The notes beneath the pieces are model-generated. The model was not told the DNA's origin. It saw only the letters and a list, made by a program, of their open reading frames with translations, and ran no database searches. DNA of 64,000 nucleotides from Polycyclovorans sp964425915 (GTDB taxonomy: Bacteria > Pseudomonadota > Gammaproteobacteria > Nevskiales > Nevskiaceae). The stretch lies in NCBI GenBank assembly GCA_964425915.1, contig CAYROO010000013.1, positions 1 through 64,000 on the forward strand, in the 5' to 3' direction. The position numbers and the translations under genes are program-made. Of the stretch, positions 50,760 through 59,658 are shown piece by piece. Position 1 is the stretch's first letter; each line of letters opens with the position of its first letter.

Positions 50760-52045
50760 ACGCCCAGGGTCTGCAACCAGGACAGCACCGCCCCACCGGC
50801 CTCCGGCGACTTGGCGAGAAGGCTGAACAGAATCAACTGACCGACACCCACCAGCAGCCCCAGGACGGCCCCAACGAGGATCAGGATCCACTCGTCCTCC
50901 TTGAACGCCGGGCGCAGCATGCCTTCGAACTCCGGCGGTGGCAGAACTTCGAGACGGCTGGCCAGGGTCTGGGCGATGTCCATCGCCTCCTTGGCATAGC
51001 GGTCAACGCTGCGGGTGGCGGCGGGCAGGTGCTGGACGATGCGGGTGGCGGCTGCCGACTTCATGTCGATGTAGCGACGGGTGCCCACGGTCCAGGCGAC
51101 GAAGGGCCGCGCCAGACCGGACTGGTCGTCGATCACCTTTTTGACATGCTTGGCAATCATGTTGAATACGCGGTCGGCGTAGGGGCCCTTGAGCACCGAC
51201 TCGATGATGTTGGACGGTGTCACGATCTCATCCGCGATCAGCCGCGCATAGTCGCGAGACACTTCTTTCTGGCGCTTGAAGAACAGGCCGTGGACCACCA
51301 CAGCCCCGAAGCGCACCGGCGTTTGCGGGCGGAAGATCATGTGCAAGGCGATCACGTTGGTGGCATAGCCGACGATCAGGCCGAACAGCGGCAGCTGCCA
51401 GTCGGCCTTGTAGAAGGTCCAGCCGATCATCTGCAAGATGCCGAACAGAAAGCCGAAATAGAAGCCTGAGTTGGCGATGAAGCGGAACTCGCTCTTGCCG
51501 GTTTCGAGGAAGATGCGATTGATCAGGGCCTTGTCGCGGACCAGGGTGGAGACCACCATGTCCTTGAGATCGAAAATGTTCTCGACGTTGTCCTTGAGCT
51601 CACCCATGACCGCAGCCACCACTTCAGGTGCATCGTCCTTGACCCGCTTGGCGATCAAGGTCCGCGCGGCAACCGGCAGGGTCTCCCAGATGGTCGGCTC
51701 ATACTCGATCATCAGTTCCTCGAGAATCTGGTCCACCAGCTGCACGATCGGACCTTCGATCTCCTCCGCGACCCGGTTGACATCGAGGCGGTCGAAGATC
51801 TCCCGCTCGCTCACCAGTCGCGGCACGATGGTGTCGCAGGCGATGCTCGCCATCTTGCCGGCCTTGCGCGGCACGATCCCCTGCCACCCGAGGTAGGGCG
51901 GCTTGATGCCAACGAACTCGATGGGATGGAACATCATCTTCAGCGCGATGACGTTGGTGACGTAGCCGACCACCCCACTGGTGATCGGCATCGACAGGTA
52001 CAACCACATATTGAGCGTGAAGTCAGCCCAGGCGGCTTCAAACAT
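50756..52045 (-). CDS. DUF445 membrane protein
   Basis: Membrane protein of 429 residues. TM segments near 15-35, about 195-240 and a C-terminal pair about 398-420, with a long helical, charged region between. An internal duplication is visible: VGYVTNVIALKMMFHP (26-41) recurs as VGYATNVIALHMIFRP near 228-243, the hallmark of DUF445 (YheB/YjiN). Function of the family is unknown. It lies 25 bp after the 52071-52913 gene and overlaps the small membrane gene. Confidence 0.9.
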   Translation of the reverse strand: MFEAAWADFTLNMWLYLSMPITSGVVGYVTNVIALKMMFHPIEFVGIKPPYLGWQGIVPRKAGKMASIACDTIVPRLVSEREIFDRLDVNRVAEEIEGPIVQLVDQILEELMIEYEPTIWETLPVAARTLIAKRVKDDAPEVVAAVMGELKDNVENIFDLKDMVVSTLVRDKALINRIFLETGKSEFRFIANSGFYFGFLFGILQMIGWTFYKADWQLPLFGLIVGYATNVIALHMIFRPQTPVRFGAVVVHGLFFKRQKEVSRDYARLIADEIVTPSNIIESVLKGPYADRVFNMIAKHVKKVIDDQSGLARPFVAWTVGTRRYIDMKSAAATRIVQHLPAATRSVDRYAKEAMDIAQTLASRLEVLPPPEFEGMLRPAFKEDEWILILVGAVLGLLVGVGQLILFSLLAKSPEAGGAVLSWLQTLGV

Positions 52046-52070
52046 GGTGATGCTCTCCCCTTGTCGCTAT

Positions 52071-52913
52071 TTATGAAGTCCGATCATCTGCCAGGCGGAA
52101 ACCCGCCGTGGGCGTTGCCCCCGGGCCCACACAGGCCTGCCACAGCTGATCGCCCAACGGTGAAATCCGCAGTGTGCGCCGCAGGATCCGCACCGACTGA
52201 CGTGTGCCGCGGCGGGCCTGCTCCACTGCGTCACGCAGATCGCGCAGCCCTTCCAGGATCTGATACTTCACATCGAGCGCCGCGACCTCAGCATGCTCCT
52301 CGACCAGACGCAGCGCCTTCAGGTGCTCGATATAGAGCGGTAGATGTTCCAGCAGCTTGACCTGCGCCGCGCGGCCGAAGCCAGCAAAGTTTTCCGCCAC
52401 CAGCCGTCGTACCGGACCGATCGGCGCGCCGATGCCGACATGCAGAATGGCCTGTGGCTCGCCATCGGACAACAGGGCCAGGATGCGCGCCTCGTCGGGC
52501 ACCAACTCACTGAGCAAGACCGAATAGAAATCATCCAGCGCCTGCTCACGGGTCTGTGACTGCGACCGTTCCAGCAATTCCTCCAACACCCGACGCGGTG
52601 ATTGCAACAACGGGATCACGAACGTGCGACTGACGCTGCCGGCCTCCGAGGCCGCGCCCGCTGTGGGGGCACCGCGATCCCCGTCGGCGTCGGCACCGGC
52701 GGCCTCCATGCGCTGCTTCAGTTCGCGCAGCAGACGCTGCTCGACCCGCCGCATCTGTGCTTCGGCAACATCGGCACCCGGCAGTTGGCGCGCCGCATCG
52801 GCCAGGCGCTCAGCGATGCCGCCGGCGCGCTGACCCAGCCGCTGTGCCGGCGCCGGCAGCGCCGACAGCATTCGCGACAGCCCGCCAGGCGTCGCGCTCT
52901 TTCCTCTTGCCAT
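52071..52913 (-). CDS. Possible Abi-alpha (DUF4393)-like protein
   Basis: Soluble or peripheral protein of 280 residues, mostly helical. LLQSPRRVLEELLERSQSQT (about 101-120) and LLSELVPDEARILALLSDG (about 131-149) resemble the Abi-alpha/DUF4393 pattern, in which a SP-DEA-IL motif follows a helical bundle. The Abi name comes from phage-abortive systems, but nothing else here suggests defence. First gene of the minus-strand arm, head to head with the DUF4282 operon. Assignment tentative. Confidence 0.6.
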   Translation of the reverse strand: MARGKSATPGGLSRMLSALPAPAQRLGQRAGGIAERLADAARQLPGADVAEAQMRRVEQRLLRELKQRMEAAGADADGDRGAPTAGAASEAGSVSRTFVIPLLQSPRRVLEELLERSQSQTREQALDDFYSVLLSELVPDEARILALLSDGEPQAILHVGIGAPIGPVRRLVAENFAGFGRAAQVKLLEHLPLYIEHLKALRLVEEHAEVAALDVKYQILEGLRDLRDAVEQARRGTRQSVRILRRTLRISPLGDQLWQACVGPGATPTAGFRLADDRTS

Positions 52914-53050
52914 CCTCCCCTCTCCTTACGCTGGTGCGCAGGCATTATTCAGTATGCGTTTCTCACAACATCATGTACTGTTTCACTGAAGCATGACAAC
53001 AAACGCGCCCCCGGCCTGCCGGGTGAGACGCCTGATGGGGAGAACGCAGC

Positions 53051-53467
53051 ATGGCGACCGATCGCCCGATACCGACCGAACGCTGGGGCCTGGCCGCGGC
53101 CGTCGAGGCCCTGCGTGCCGTCTTCGATCCCAGCTTTGAACGCTACGCCACCACCCGGGTGGTGCCCATGCTCTTCGTGCTCGGCGTGGGACTGGCCGCG
53201 GTCAGTGCGCTCTACGCGACGCTGAGCGCCTTCGCCGAGGGTCCGGCCACGGGTCTACTTTGGTTGTTGTTGCAGGGACCGGCCCAGTTTGTCGGGCTCA
53301 GCCTGCTGGTTCGCATCCTGCTGGAGCTCTGTCTGGCGATCTTCCGGCTGGCGGCGGCGATCGAGGACATCATCGCCATTGCCAACCGGATCGAGGGCCA
53401 GGCCGGCGACATTGCCGCCGACCTGCCGCGCATTCAGTTCTGGAAGCCGCGTCGGAGGCCGGAATGA
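53051..53467 (+). CDS. DUF4282-like membrane protein
   Basis: Membrane protein of 138 residues with two TM helices (about 38-60 and 67-97) and the DUF4282 pattern: a short cytoplasmic N-terminus with FDPSFERYATTRVVPMLF, then LVRILLELCLAIFRLAAAIEDI. GGGGAG precedes ATG 53051. Its stop overlaps the next ATG (ATGA). Opens the plus-strand arm of the envelope cluster. Confidence 0.75.
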   Translation: MATDRPIPTERWGLAAAVEALRAVFDPSFERYATTRVVPMLFVLGVGLAAVSALYATLSAFAEGPATGLLWLLLQGPAQFVGLSLLVRILLELCLAIFRLAAAIEDIIAIANRIEGQAGDIAADLPRIQFWKPRRRPE

Positions 53468-55650
53468 TGCGGGTCACCTGGCTGATCGGTGCCTCGCTGC
53501 TGCTGAGCACACCGCTGGCATCGGCGGTGAAATGGGCCCCTGCCGGCAAGGACGGCCCGCAAGTGAACCTGCTCAATACCGTATCGATCGGCGCCGCCTG
53601 GCGACTGGAGGACCAGGACCCCAACCTGATCGGCAAGGCCAGCCTGCCGGGCAACCGTGATCTATGTGCCGCCGACAACTGCATCGGCCTGAGCGCCGGT
53701 GACACCGAACCCAACGAGCGCTTCCTGGCGGCGCCGGGCGCGCTGTCGTCGATCATCGACGACGGCAACCTCAACTACGAACAGGGCGACGTGGTGGCGG
53801 CCACCGCCAAGTGGTCGCCGCGGCTGTCGGTGGACTGGGGCGACTACAGCCTGGAGGCCTCCGCGCTGTACTTCTTCGACCCGGTGAATGACGGCTTCCG
53901 CGAAACCCACCCCAACCGGATCGTGCAGCCCGGCCCCGGGCCCGGCGAATTCGTTCGGGTGCCGCGATCACGGCAGGCGGAGCGCGATGTGGGGGAAGCC
54001 TTCGAACTCCGCAACCTCTACCTGCAGACCACCTTCGAACTCCCCGGCAAACGGTTGCTCGACGTCAAGCTCGGACGCCAGTTGCTGAACTGGGGGGTGT
54101 CGGCCTTCGGCATTGCCACCAGCATCAATGTGGTCAACCCGGCCGACCTCAACAATCTGGTACGGCCCGGGGCCGAGCTGTTCGAGCTCTACCTGCCGCA
54201 AAACATGCTGGTGCTCGCCGGCGACCTCATCGGCAGCACCACGTTCGAAGCCTTCTATCAGCTCGAGTGGCAGCCCTTCGGCTTTCCCGCAAAGGGCTCG
54301 TTCCTGTCCTTCTTCGATGCCGGCAACGAGGTGGAACCCAACGAGACGGTGGTACTGCCCTTCAGCAAGACGCCCGAAGACCCCATGCAGCAGGGCACGC
54401 CCGCCAACTCGCTGCTCGGCCTGGTGTCGGCGACCAGCTTTTCGGCCGCGCGCGCACCGAATCGCGAACCCTCCGACACCGGCCAGTACGGTCTGGCGGT
54501 CTACCACTACTTTGATGACAGCGGCATCGAGCTGGGCCTGTTTGCCGCCCGCTATCACAGCCGCCTGCCCTCGGTGAGCGCGTTTGCCGCCGATGCCAGT
54601 TGCACCCGGCGCGAAGGCAATGCCAACAACCGCGACACCACCAACCTGCTGCAGTTTCTCGACGATTGCGGCGTGCCCGGACTGGACACCCCCGGCGTCG
54701 ACTTCGAAGCCCTGCCGCTGGACAGCGCGCGCTACTTCCTCGACTACGCCGAGGACATCCGCATGTTCGGCTTCAGCCTGATTGGCGACAGCTTCGGTGC
54801 GGCCTGGCAGATGGAGCTGTCGTATCGCCCCAACTTCCCGGTGCAGGTCGACCTCGAAGACCTGCTGTTCGCGGCCTTCCAGCCGGCCTTCCCGCGCAAC
54901 ACGCTGACCATCATTCCGGATAACCCGGTAGTGGATGTGGCCGGCAGCCTGCTGACCTTGCTGCCGGAACTGACCCTGCCTGGCGGCCCGCTGTCGCCGG
55001 GCGACGTTGGACCGGCCACCCTGGCGTCCTCGCGGGTGGCCATCCCCGACTTCCTCACCGCCTACCGCGGGGGCACACCCGGCGAGATCGTCCCCAATAG
55101 TTATCTGCAAGGCTATGAACGCATGGCGCTGTGGCAGGGTTCGGCCAGCTTCCTGCGCATCTGGTCGGGCGGACAGGTCCTCAATGCCGACCAGTTCGGG
55201 CTGCTGTTCGAGGTCGACGGCATTCTGCTGCCGGATCTGCCGTCCACCTCGGTGGTGCAGTTCGAGGCGCCCGGCACCAACACCCACGCCTCGCCCGGTA
55301 TTGCCGAGACCGGCAACGGCCTGCTGATCAACCCGATTCAGGAAACCGGCCAGTACGTCACCGAGTTTTCCTGGGGCTACCGCGCCGGGCTGTTGCTGCT
55401 CTATAACAACGTGCTGCTGCCGGGGCTGTCGCTGCGACCACTGATCGTGATGGTCCACGACATTGAGGGCGTGGCCCCGGGTCTGGCCGAGAATCATCTG
55501 GAAGGCCGCACCATCATGCTCAACAACCTCGAAGCCAAGTACCGCGACTTCAGCTTCAACCTGCAGTACGCCCGCTTTGGCGGCGCCGGACGGCAGAACA
55601 CCCTTCGTGACCGCGACCTCTTTGCCCTGGCGGTGTCCTATGACTTCTGA
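53464..55650 (+). CDS. DUF1302-type outer-membrane protein
   Basis: Exported protein of 728 residues with a signal peptide (about 1-20, ending ASA) and a barrel-like body. TVSIGAAWRLEDQDPNLIGKAS, DDGNLNYEQGDVV and the ending DLFALAVSYDF with terminal Phe are the DUF1302 features. Relatives often sit with LolA-like or DUF1329 proteins in clusters for hydrophobic substrates; a LolA-like gene is in the divergent arm here. Double ATG at 53464/53467. It overlaps the next gene by 11 bp. Confidence 0.85.
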   Translation: MMRVTWLIGASLLLSTPLASAVKWAPAGKDGPQVNLLNTVSIGAAWRLEDQDPNLIGKASLPGNRDLCAADNCIGLSAGDTEPNERFLAAPGALSSIIDDGNLNYEQGDVVAATAKWSPRLSVDWGDYSLEASALYFFDPVNDGFRETHPNRIVQPGPGPGEFVRVPRSRQAERDVGEAFELRNLYLQTTFELPGKRLLDVKLGRQLLNWGVSAFGIATSINVVNPADLNNLVRPGAELFELYLPQNMLVLAGDLIGSTTFEAFYQLEWQPFGFPAKGSFLSFFDAGNEVEPNETVVLPFSKTPEDPMQQGTPANSLLGLVSATSFSAARAPNREPSDTGQYGLAVYHYFDDSGIELGLFAARYHSRLPSVSAFAADASCTRREGNANNRDTTNLLQFLDDCGVPGLDTPGVDFEALPLDSARYFLDYAEDIRMFGFSLIGDSFGAAWQMELSYRPNFPVQVDLEDLLFAAFQPAFPRNTLTIIPDNPVVDVAGSLLTLLPELTLPGGPLSPGDVGPATLASSRVAIPDFLTAYRGGTPGEIVPNSYLQGYERMALWQGSASFLRIWSGGQVLNADQFGLLFEVDGILLPDLPSTSVVQFEAPGTNTHASPGIAETGNGLLINPIQETGQYVTEFSWGYRAGLLLLYNNVLLPGLSLRPLIVMVHDIEGVAPGLAENHLEGRTIMLNNLEAKYRDFSFNLQYARFGGAGRQNTLRDRDLFALAVSYDF

Positions 55651-56413
55651 TGCTCTGGCCGCGCGGCAGCGCGGTGTTGCCACCTGGACCCTGCTGGGCG
55701 TGTTGCTGATCGGCGCCATACTCGGGGGCGCCCTGGTCGCGCTGTGGATTTTCCGTCATGTGGATGCGCGGCTGTTGCTCACCGAGCAGCCCGCCAAGGT
55801 CACCCTGCCCGACGATCTGCCGATCACCGCCGAGATCCTCAAGAACCTGCAGATCCGGCTGGATGAGACCGTCAGCACCACGGTGCCGGTGGATCAGCAG
55901 GTCACGATTCCGGTGCGCGACACCCTCAACCTGATGGTGGAGCTGGACGACGACATCCCGCTCAAGCTCGATGTGCGGGTGCGCGACCAGATCACCATTG
56001 ATCAGGTGCTCGACATCGATGCCGTGATCGATGCCAATTTCCTGGGTGACTGGCACAAGCTGCCGATCCGCGGCAAGGTGCCGGTGAAAGCGACCGTGCC
56101 GATCGATCTGCTGATTCCGGTGGACCAGAAGGTCAGGATCAAACTTCGGTCGCCGGTGCGCGCCAAGTTGCGGGACGACCTGGTGGTGCCGCTGAAGACC
56201 GACATCAAGGCCGATGTGCCCATCAGCGGCACCTTCAACGTGCCGGTGCTGACGCCGCTGGAGGCCAAGGTCACGTTGCCGGAGGAGCCGCTCGACATCG
56301 TCATCAACTATGCCGACCTGGTGCTGCCACTGCGCACGCTGCGCCTGGGCCTCAAGGACGACGAGGCGGCCGAGGCCACACCCACCGCAGCCGCGGAGGC
56401 GGAACAGCCATGA
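55640..56413 (+). CDS. Anchored periplasmic Val-Pro-repeat protein A
   Basis: 257 residues: short cytoplasmic N-terminus, one TM helix (about 15-37), then about 200 periplasmic residues of repeating short strands, e.g. VTLPDDLPI, VPVDQQVTIPV, DIPLKLDVRVRDQI, VPVKATVPIDLLIPVDQ, VPLKTDIKADVPI, ending in an acidic Ala/Thr tail. The alternation of hydrophobic and polar residues suggests an extended beta structure. Paralogue of the next gene. Not assigned to any family I know. Confidence 0.8.
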   Translation: MTSDALAARQRGVATWTLLGVLLIGAILGGALVALWIFRHVDARLLLTEQPAKVTLPDDLPITAEILKNLQIRLDETVSTTVPVDQQVTIPVRDTLNLMVELDDDIPLKLDVRVRDQITIDQVLDIDAVIDANFLGDWHKLPIRGKVPVKATVPIDLLIPVDQKVRIKLRSPVRAKLRDDLVVPLKTDIKADVPISGTFNVPVLTPLEAKVTLPEEPLDIVINYADLVLPLRTLRLGLKDDEAAEATPTAAAEAEQP

Positions 56414-57261
56414 GCCGGCGCGGACGTCCGGGTGCCCCCCCGTTCCCCCCGATCCGCATGGACAGTGCGCCGCCACCGGCGCCGGAACCCGCACCCCATG
56501 GAAGTGCCCGCCGCTGGCCGTGGCTGCTGGCAGGCGGCGCGGGGGTCATCGTCATTGGCGCATTCCTTGGGCTTTGGCTGATCGAGCGGCTGGTGTTGGG
56601 CTTGCGCATCGAGAACATTCCCGGGGCCGTCACTCTGCCGCCGCAGGCCGAAGGCTTTGCCGAAGTCACCGACGACATCGACATCCTCCTTCAGGGCGAG
56701 ATCGCCGCCGAAGTGCCGCTGCGCCAGACCCTCAACCTGCCGCTGCAGGGACGCTACACGGCGAACGTCGAAATCGATGCGCTTGCCCCGGTGGACTTCA
56801 CCATCACCTATGACGGCACCATCCCGGTCGACACCATCGCCACCATCGAGGCGCAGGCCGACTTCAATTTTCAGGACGTGAAACGCTATCGGCAACTGCC
56901 GGTGGTGGCCAAACTGCCGATGAAGATGAATCTGCCGGTGTCGCTGCGTGTGCCGGTACAGGATCAGGTACGGATCCGGCATCAGGGTGTGGTGGCGATG
57001 GAGATCGACCAGACCGTGCGGGCGCCAGTCGACACGGTCATCCGCACCCGCCTGCCGGTGAATCAGGAAATCAATGCGCCGGTGACCGCGCGGCTGGCGC
57101 TGCGGGCGGACTTCCCGAGCACCCCGCAGCGGGCCATCATCAACGAGGCGCAGTTGGCGCTGCCCTTGGGCACCTTGCGACTGGGCACCACCGACGACCC
57201 GGACCAGCCGCAACGCATGGACGACCCGTTCGGCCCGGCAGCGCGGCCCTTAGCGCCCTGA
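56410..57261 (+). CDS. Anchored periplasmic Val-Pro-repeat protein B
   Basis: 283 residues, paralogue of the upstream gene: Pro-rich cytoplasmic N-terminus (about 1-35), TM helix (about 37-60), then repeating strands such as VPLRQTLNLPLQGRY, APVDFTITYDGTIPVDT, LPVVAKLPMKMNLPVSLRV, VPVQDQVRI, INAPVTARLALRADF. ATGA overlap with protein A. Its last 12 bp overlap the convergent DCC gene. Co-translation with A and the outer-membrane protein suggests a complex. Function unknown. Confidence 0.8.
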   Translation: MSRRGRPGAPPFPPIRMDSAPPPAPEPAPHGSARRWPWLLAGGAGVIVIGAFLGLWLIERLVLGLRIENIPGAVTLPPQAEGFAEVTDDIDILLQGEIAAEVPLRQTLNLPLQGRYTANVEIDALAPVDFTITYDGTIPVDTIATIEAQADFNFQDVKRYRQLPVVAKLPMKMNLPVSLRVPVQDQVRIRHQGVVAMEIDQTVRAPVDTVIRTRLPVNQEINAPVTARLALRADFPSTPQRAIINEAQLALPLGTLRLGTTDDPDQPQRMDDPFGPAARPLAP

Positions 57262-57630
57262 AGCGGGCGTGCAGTGGTTGCCGCAGCGGCGCCGAAAGCG
57301 GCGTGCGGCGAAGCGTTCATAGAGCGCCTGCAAGGGTGTTTCCAGGCGCAGCAGCGTGACCACGCGCGCCAGCCAGCGGTAGCCGGGCAGGCAGGCCCAC
57401 AGCGCCACGAAGCCGGGCACACCGATCTGCCATTGGCCCTGCGCCCAGACGTGGAACCGCCGCATGGCCGCGTCCGGCGCAAGCCCGAAAGGCTGCAGGC
57501 GGGCGGGCTCGGCGACAATGTCCACCCAGTCCACCCGCTCGGCACCGCGACAGCGGCGGTAGTGGGCGATCTCGCGCCGACACAGGGGGCAGCCGCCGTC
57601 GTAGAACACCACCAGCGGTGAGGGCTTCAC
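57250..57630 (-). CDS. DCC-type thiol-disulfide oxidoreductase family protein (DUF393)
   Basis: 126 residues with the signature VVFYDGGCPLCRREIAHYRR (8-27), whose CxxC is the putative redox centre, then FHVWAQG and FVALWACLPGYRWLA. Role unknown; family members are thioredoxin-like. It starts with GTG overlapping the gloA stop (GTGA). Confidence 0.9.
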   Translation of the reverse strand: MKPSPLVVFYDGGCPLCRREIAHYRRCRGAERVDWVDIVAEPARLQPFGLAPDAAMRRFHVWAQGQWQIGVPGFVALWACLPGYRWLARVVTLLRLETPLQALYERFAARRFRRRCGNHCTPASGR

Positions 57631-58010
57631 GCGCGATCACCCTGAATAAACTCGATCCGGTAGCCGTCCGGATCCTCGACGAAGGCGATCACGGTGGTGC
57701 CATGCTGCATCGGGCCGGCCTCCCGCACCACCTTGCCGCCGCGCTGCCGCACGCGCTCGCAGGCGGCCGCGGCATCGTCCACCGATACGGCAATGTGACC
57801 GTAGGCATCACCCAGGGTGTAGGCCTGGCGATCCCAGTTGTGGGTCAGTTCCAGCTCGGTGGCATCGCCGGGCAGGCCCATGAAGGCCAGGGTGAAACGG
57901 CCGCCCGGGAAGTCCTGTCGGGTCCGCAGTTCCATCCCGAGCACATCGCGATAGAACGCGATGGAACGGTCGAGGTCGCCGACGCGAAGCATGGTGTGGA
58001 GGATGCGCAT
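57627..58010 (-). CDS. gloA: Lactoylglutathione lyase (glyoxalase I)
   Basis: Converts the methylglyoxal-glutathione adduct to lactoylglutathione. 127 residues, one vicinal-oxygen-chelate unit pair. Metal ligands fit His5 (ILHTMLRV), Glu53-55 (ELELTHN), His72 (GHIAVSV) and Glu119 (YRIEFI). LDRSIAFYRDVLGM is the usual N-terminal motif. Between dusB and the DCC gene on one strand. Confidence 0.95.
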   Translation of the reverse strand: MRILHTMLRVGDLDRSIAFYRDVLGMELRTRQDFPGGRFTLAFMGLPGDATELELTHNWDRQAYTLGDAYGHIAVSVDDAAAACERVRQRGGKVVREAGPMQHGTTVIAFVEDPDGYRIEFIQGDRA

Positions 58011-58031
58011 GAGAGCTCCTGAAAGCGGGAA

Positions 58032-59012
58032 TCAGGCGGCCCAGGCCAGCGCCGCACGGTCAAAGAAATCGGCCACCGCCCGTCGCTGGACTTCGGCCTC
58101 GGTCAAGGTACAGACCTCGGCCCAGAATGCCTCGCGCCCAGGGCTTGCCTGGCAATACCACTGGATGTGCTTGCGCGCCACCCGGACACCGCGACCGGGG
58201 CCATAAAAGGCGTACAGGGCATCAAGATGGGCCAGCAGCAGGTCGCCGATCTCGGCGGCATTCGGCGGCGGCGGTACGGTGCCGGTGGCGAGGAACTCGG
58301 CGATCTCACGGAAGATCCAGGGACGCCCCTGTGCTGCCCGGGCCACCATCACCGCGTCAGCTCCGGTCCACTGCAACACCTGGCGCGCCTTCTGCGGACT
58401 GTCGATGTCGCCATTGGCAATGACCGGCACGGTGACGGCCTGCTTCACCGCCGCCAGCGTCTCGTACTCCGCTACGCCACGGTACTGATCCTCGCGGGTG
58501 CGCCCGTGCACGGTGATCGCGGCGACCCCGGCCTGCTCGGCGCGTCGGGCAATACTCACCGCATTGCGGTGGCGGGCGTCATAGCCGGTACGCATCTTCA
58601 GCGTCACCGGGACCGGCACCGCCGCCACCACCGCCTCGCAGATGCGCTGCACCAATGCCTCGTCACGCATCAGGGCGGATCCAGCATCGACCCGACAGAC
58701 CTTCTTGGCCGGGCATCCCAGGTTGATATCGATGATCTGCGCGCCATGCGCGACATTGAAGCGGGCTGCGGCGGCCATCATCTGCGGGTCATAGCCTGCG
58801 ATCTGCACCGCAATCGGCCCCGGCTCACCCGCGTGATCACGGCGCAAGCGGGACTTTTCGGTCTGCCACAGACTGGCATCGGCCGTGGTCATCTCGGAGA
58901 CGCACAAGCCGGCGCCCTGTTGGCGACACAGGATGCGGAATGGGCGGTCGGTCACCCCCGCCATGGGGGCGAGGATCACCGGGGGATCGATCAGGTACGC
59001 ACCAAGCTGCAT
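58032..59012 (-). CDS. dusB: tRNA-dihydrouridine synthase B
   Basis: FMN enzyme that reduces uridine to dihydrouridine in tRNA. 326 residues from ATG 59012; an ATG at 59039 is possible. LAPMAGVTDRPFR (about 14-26), NLGCPAKKVC with the catalytic Cys (about 98), KMRTGYD, TVHGRTREDQY, ANGDIDS and DAVMVARAAQGRPW are conserved. The phrase QIAGYDPQMMAAAA favours DusB over DusA/C. Often next to fis, which is not in the window. Confidence 0.95.
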   Translation of the reverse strand: MQLGAYLIDPPVILAPMAGVTDRPFRILCRQQGAGLCVSEMTTADASLWQTEKSRLRRDHAGEPGPIAVQIAGYDPQMMAAAARFNVAHGAQIIDINLGCPAKKVCRVDAGSALMRDEALVQRICEAVVAAVPVPVTLKMRTGYDARHRNAVSIARRAEQAGVAAITVHGRTREDQYRGVAEYETLAAVKQAVTVPVIANGDIDSPQKARQVLQWTGADAVMVARAAQGRPWIFREIAEFLATGTVPPPPNAAEIGDLLLAHLDALYAFYGPGRGVRVARKHIQWYCQASPGREAFWAEVCTLTEAEVQRRAVADFFDRAALAWAA

Positions 59013-59091
59013 GGCGCTATTTTCGTCGACATCGGGCATTTCTGCCGGGCACCCTGCACACTGTGCTTCGATTTTCTGCAGGAGCCCCGTC

Positions 59092-59658
59092 ATGAAACGT
59101 TTCGTGCTGCTCACCCTCGCGCTCGGCCTGTTGACGCCGCTGGCCCACGCCAACTGCCCCGGCACCGTGCTCGACAGCAATCTGCGCCGCCTCACGGGCG
59201 CCGAGGAATCGCTGTGCCAATATCAGGGCAAGGTGCTGCTGGTGGTCAATACCGCCAGCCAGTGCGGATTCGCGCCCCAGTTCGAGGGCCTGGAAGCGCT
59301 CTACAAGCGCTACCGCGATCAGGGCCTGGTGGTCATGGGTGTGCCCAGCGATCAGTTTGGCGACCAGGAATTCGCCGATGCCGAGAAGACGGCTGAGTTC
59401 TGCAAGGTGAACTATGGCGTCAGTTTCCCGATGTTCACCAAGAGTCAGGTCAAGGGCGACGATGCGATCCCGCTCTACCAGGCGCTGATCGCGGAGACCG
59501 GCTCCAAGCCGAAATGGAACTTCCACAAGTATCTGGTGGGCCGCGACGGCCGTGCCATCGAGGCCTGGACCAGCCTGACCAAGCCGGAATCCGATGATCT
59601 TGTCGAGGCCATTGAAGCCGCGCTGGCGGCGCCGGGTTCAGCCCAGACGCCACGCTGA
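59092..59658 (+). CDS. Exported glutathione peroxidase family protein
   Basis: Thiol peroxidase of the GPx family, 188 residues with a signal peptide (about 1-21), so periplasmic, where glutathione is scarce and thioredoxin-like donors are likelier. NTASQCGFAPQFEGLE holds the peroxidatic Cys (about 57), then GVPSDQFGDQE and KWNFHKYLVGRDG. CAGGAG lies 7 bp before ATG 59092. Its 3' end overlaps the convergent DUF423 gene by 21 bp. Confidence 0.93.
   Translation: MKRFVLLTLALGLLTPLAHANCPGTVLDSNLRRLTGAEESLCQYQGKVLLVVNTASQCGFAPQFEGLEALYKRYRDQGLVVMGVPSDQFGDQEFADAEKTAEFCKVNYGVSFPMFTKSQVKGDDAIPLYQALIAETGSKPKWNFHKYLVGRDGRAIEAWTSLTKPESDDLVEAIEAALAAPGSAQTPR

Noticed and set aside
53968..55719. 583-codon minus-strand open frame
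   Set aside because: Antisense to the DUF1302-type gene, which has a signal peptide, barrel ending and overlapping operon partners.
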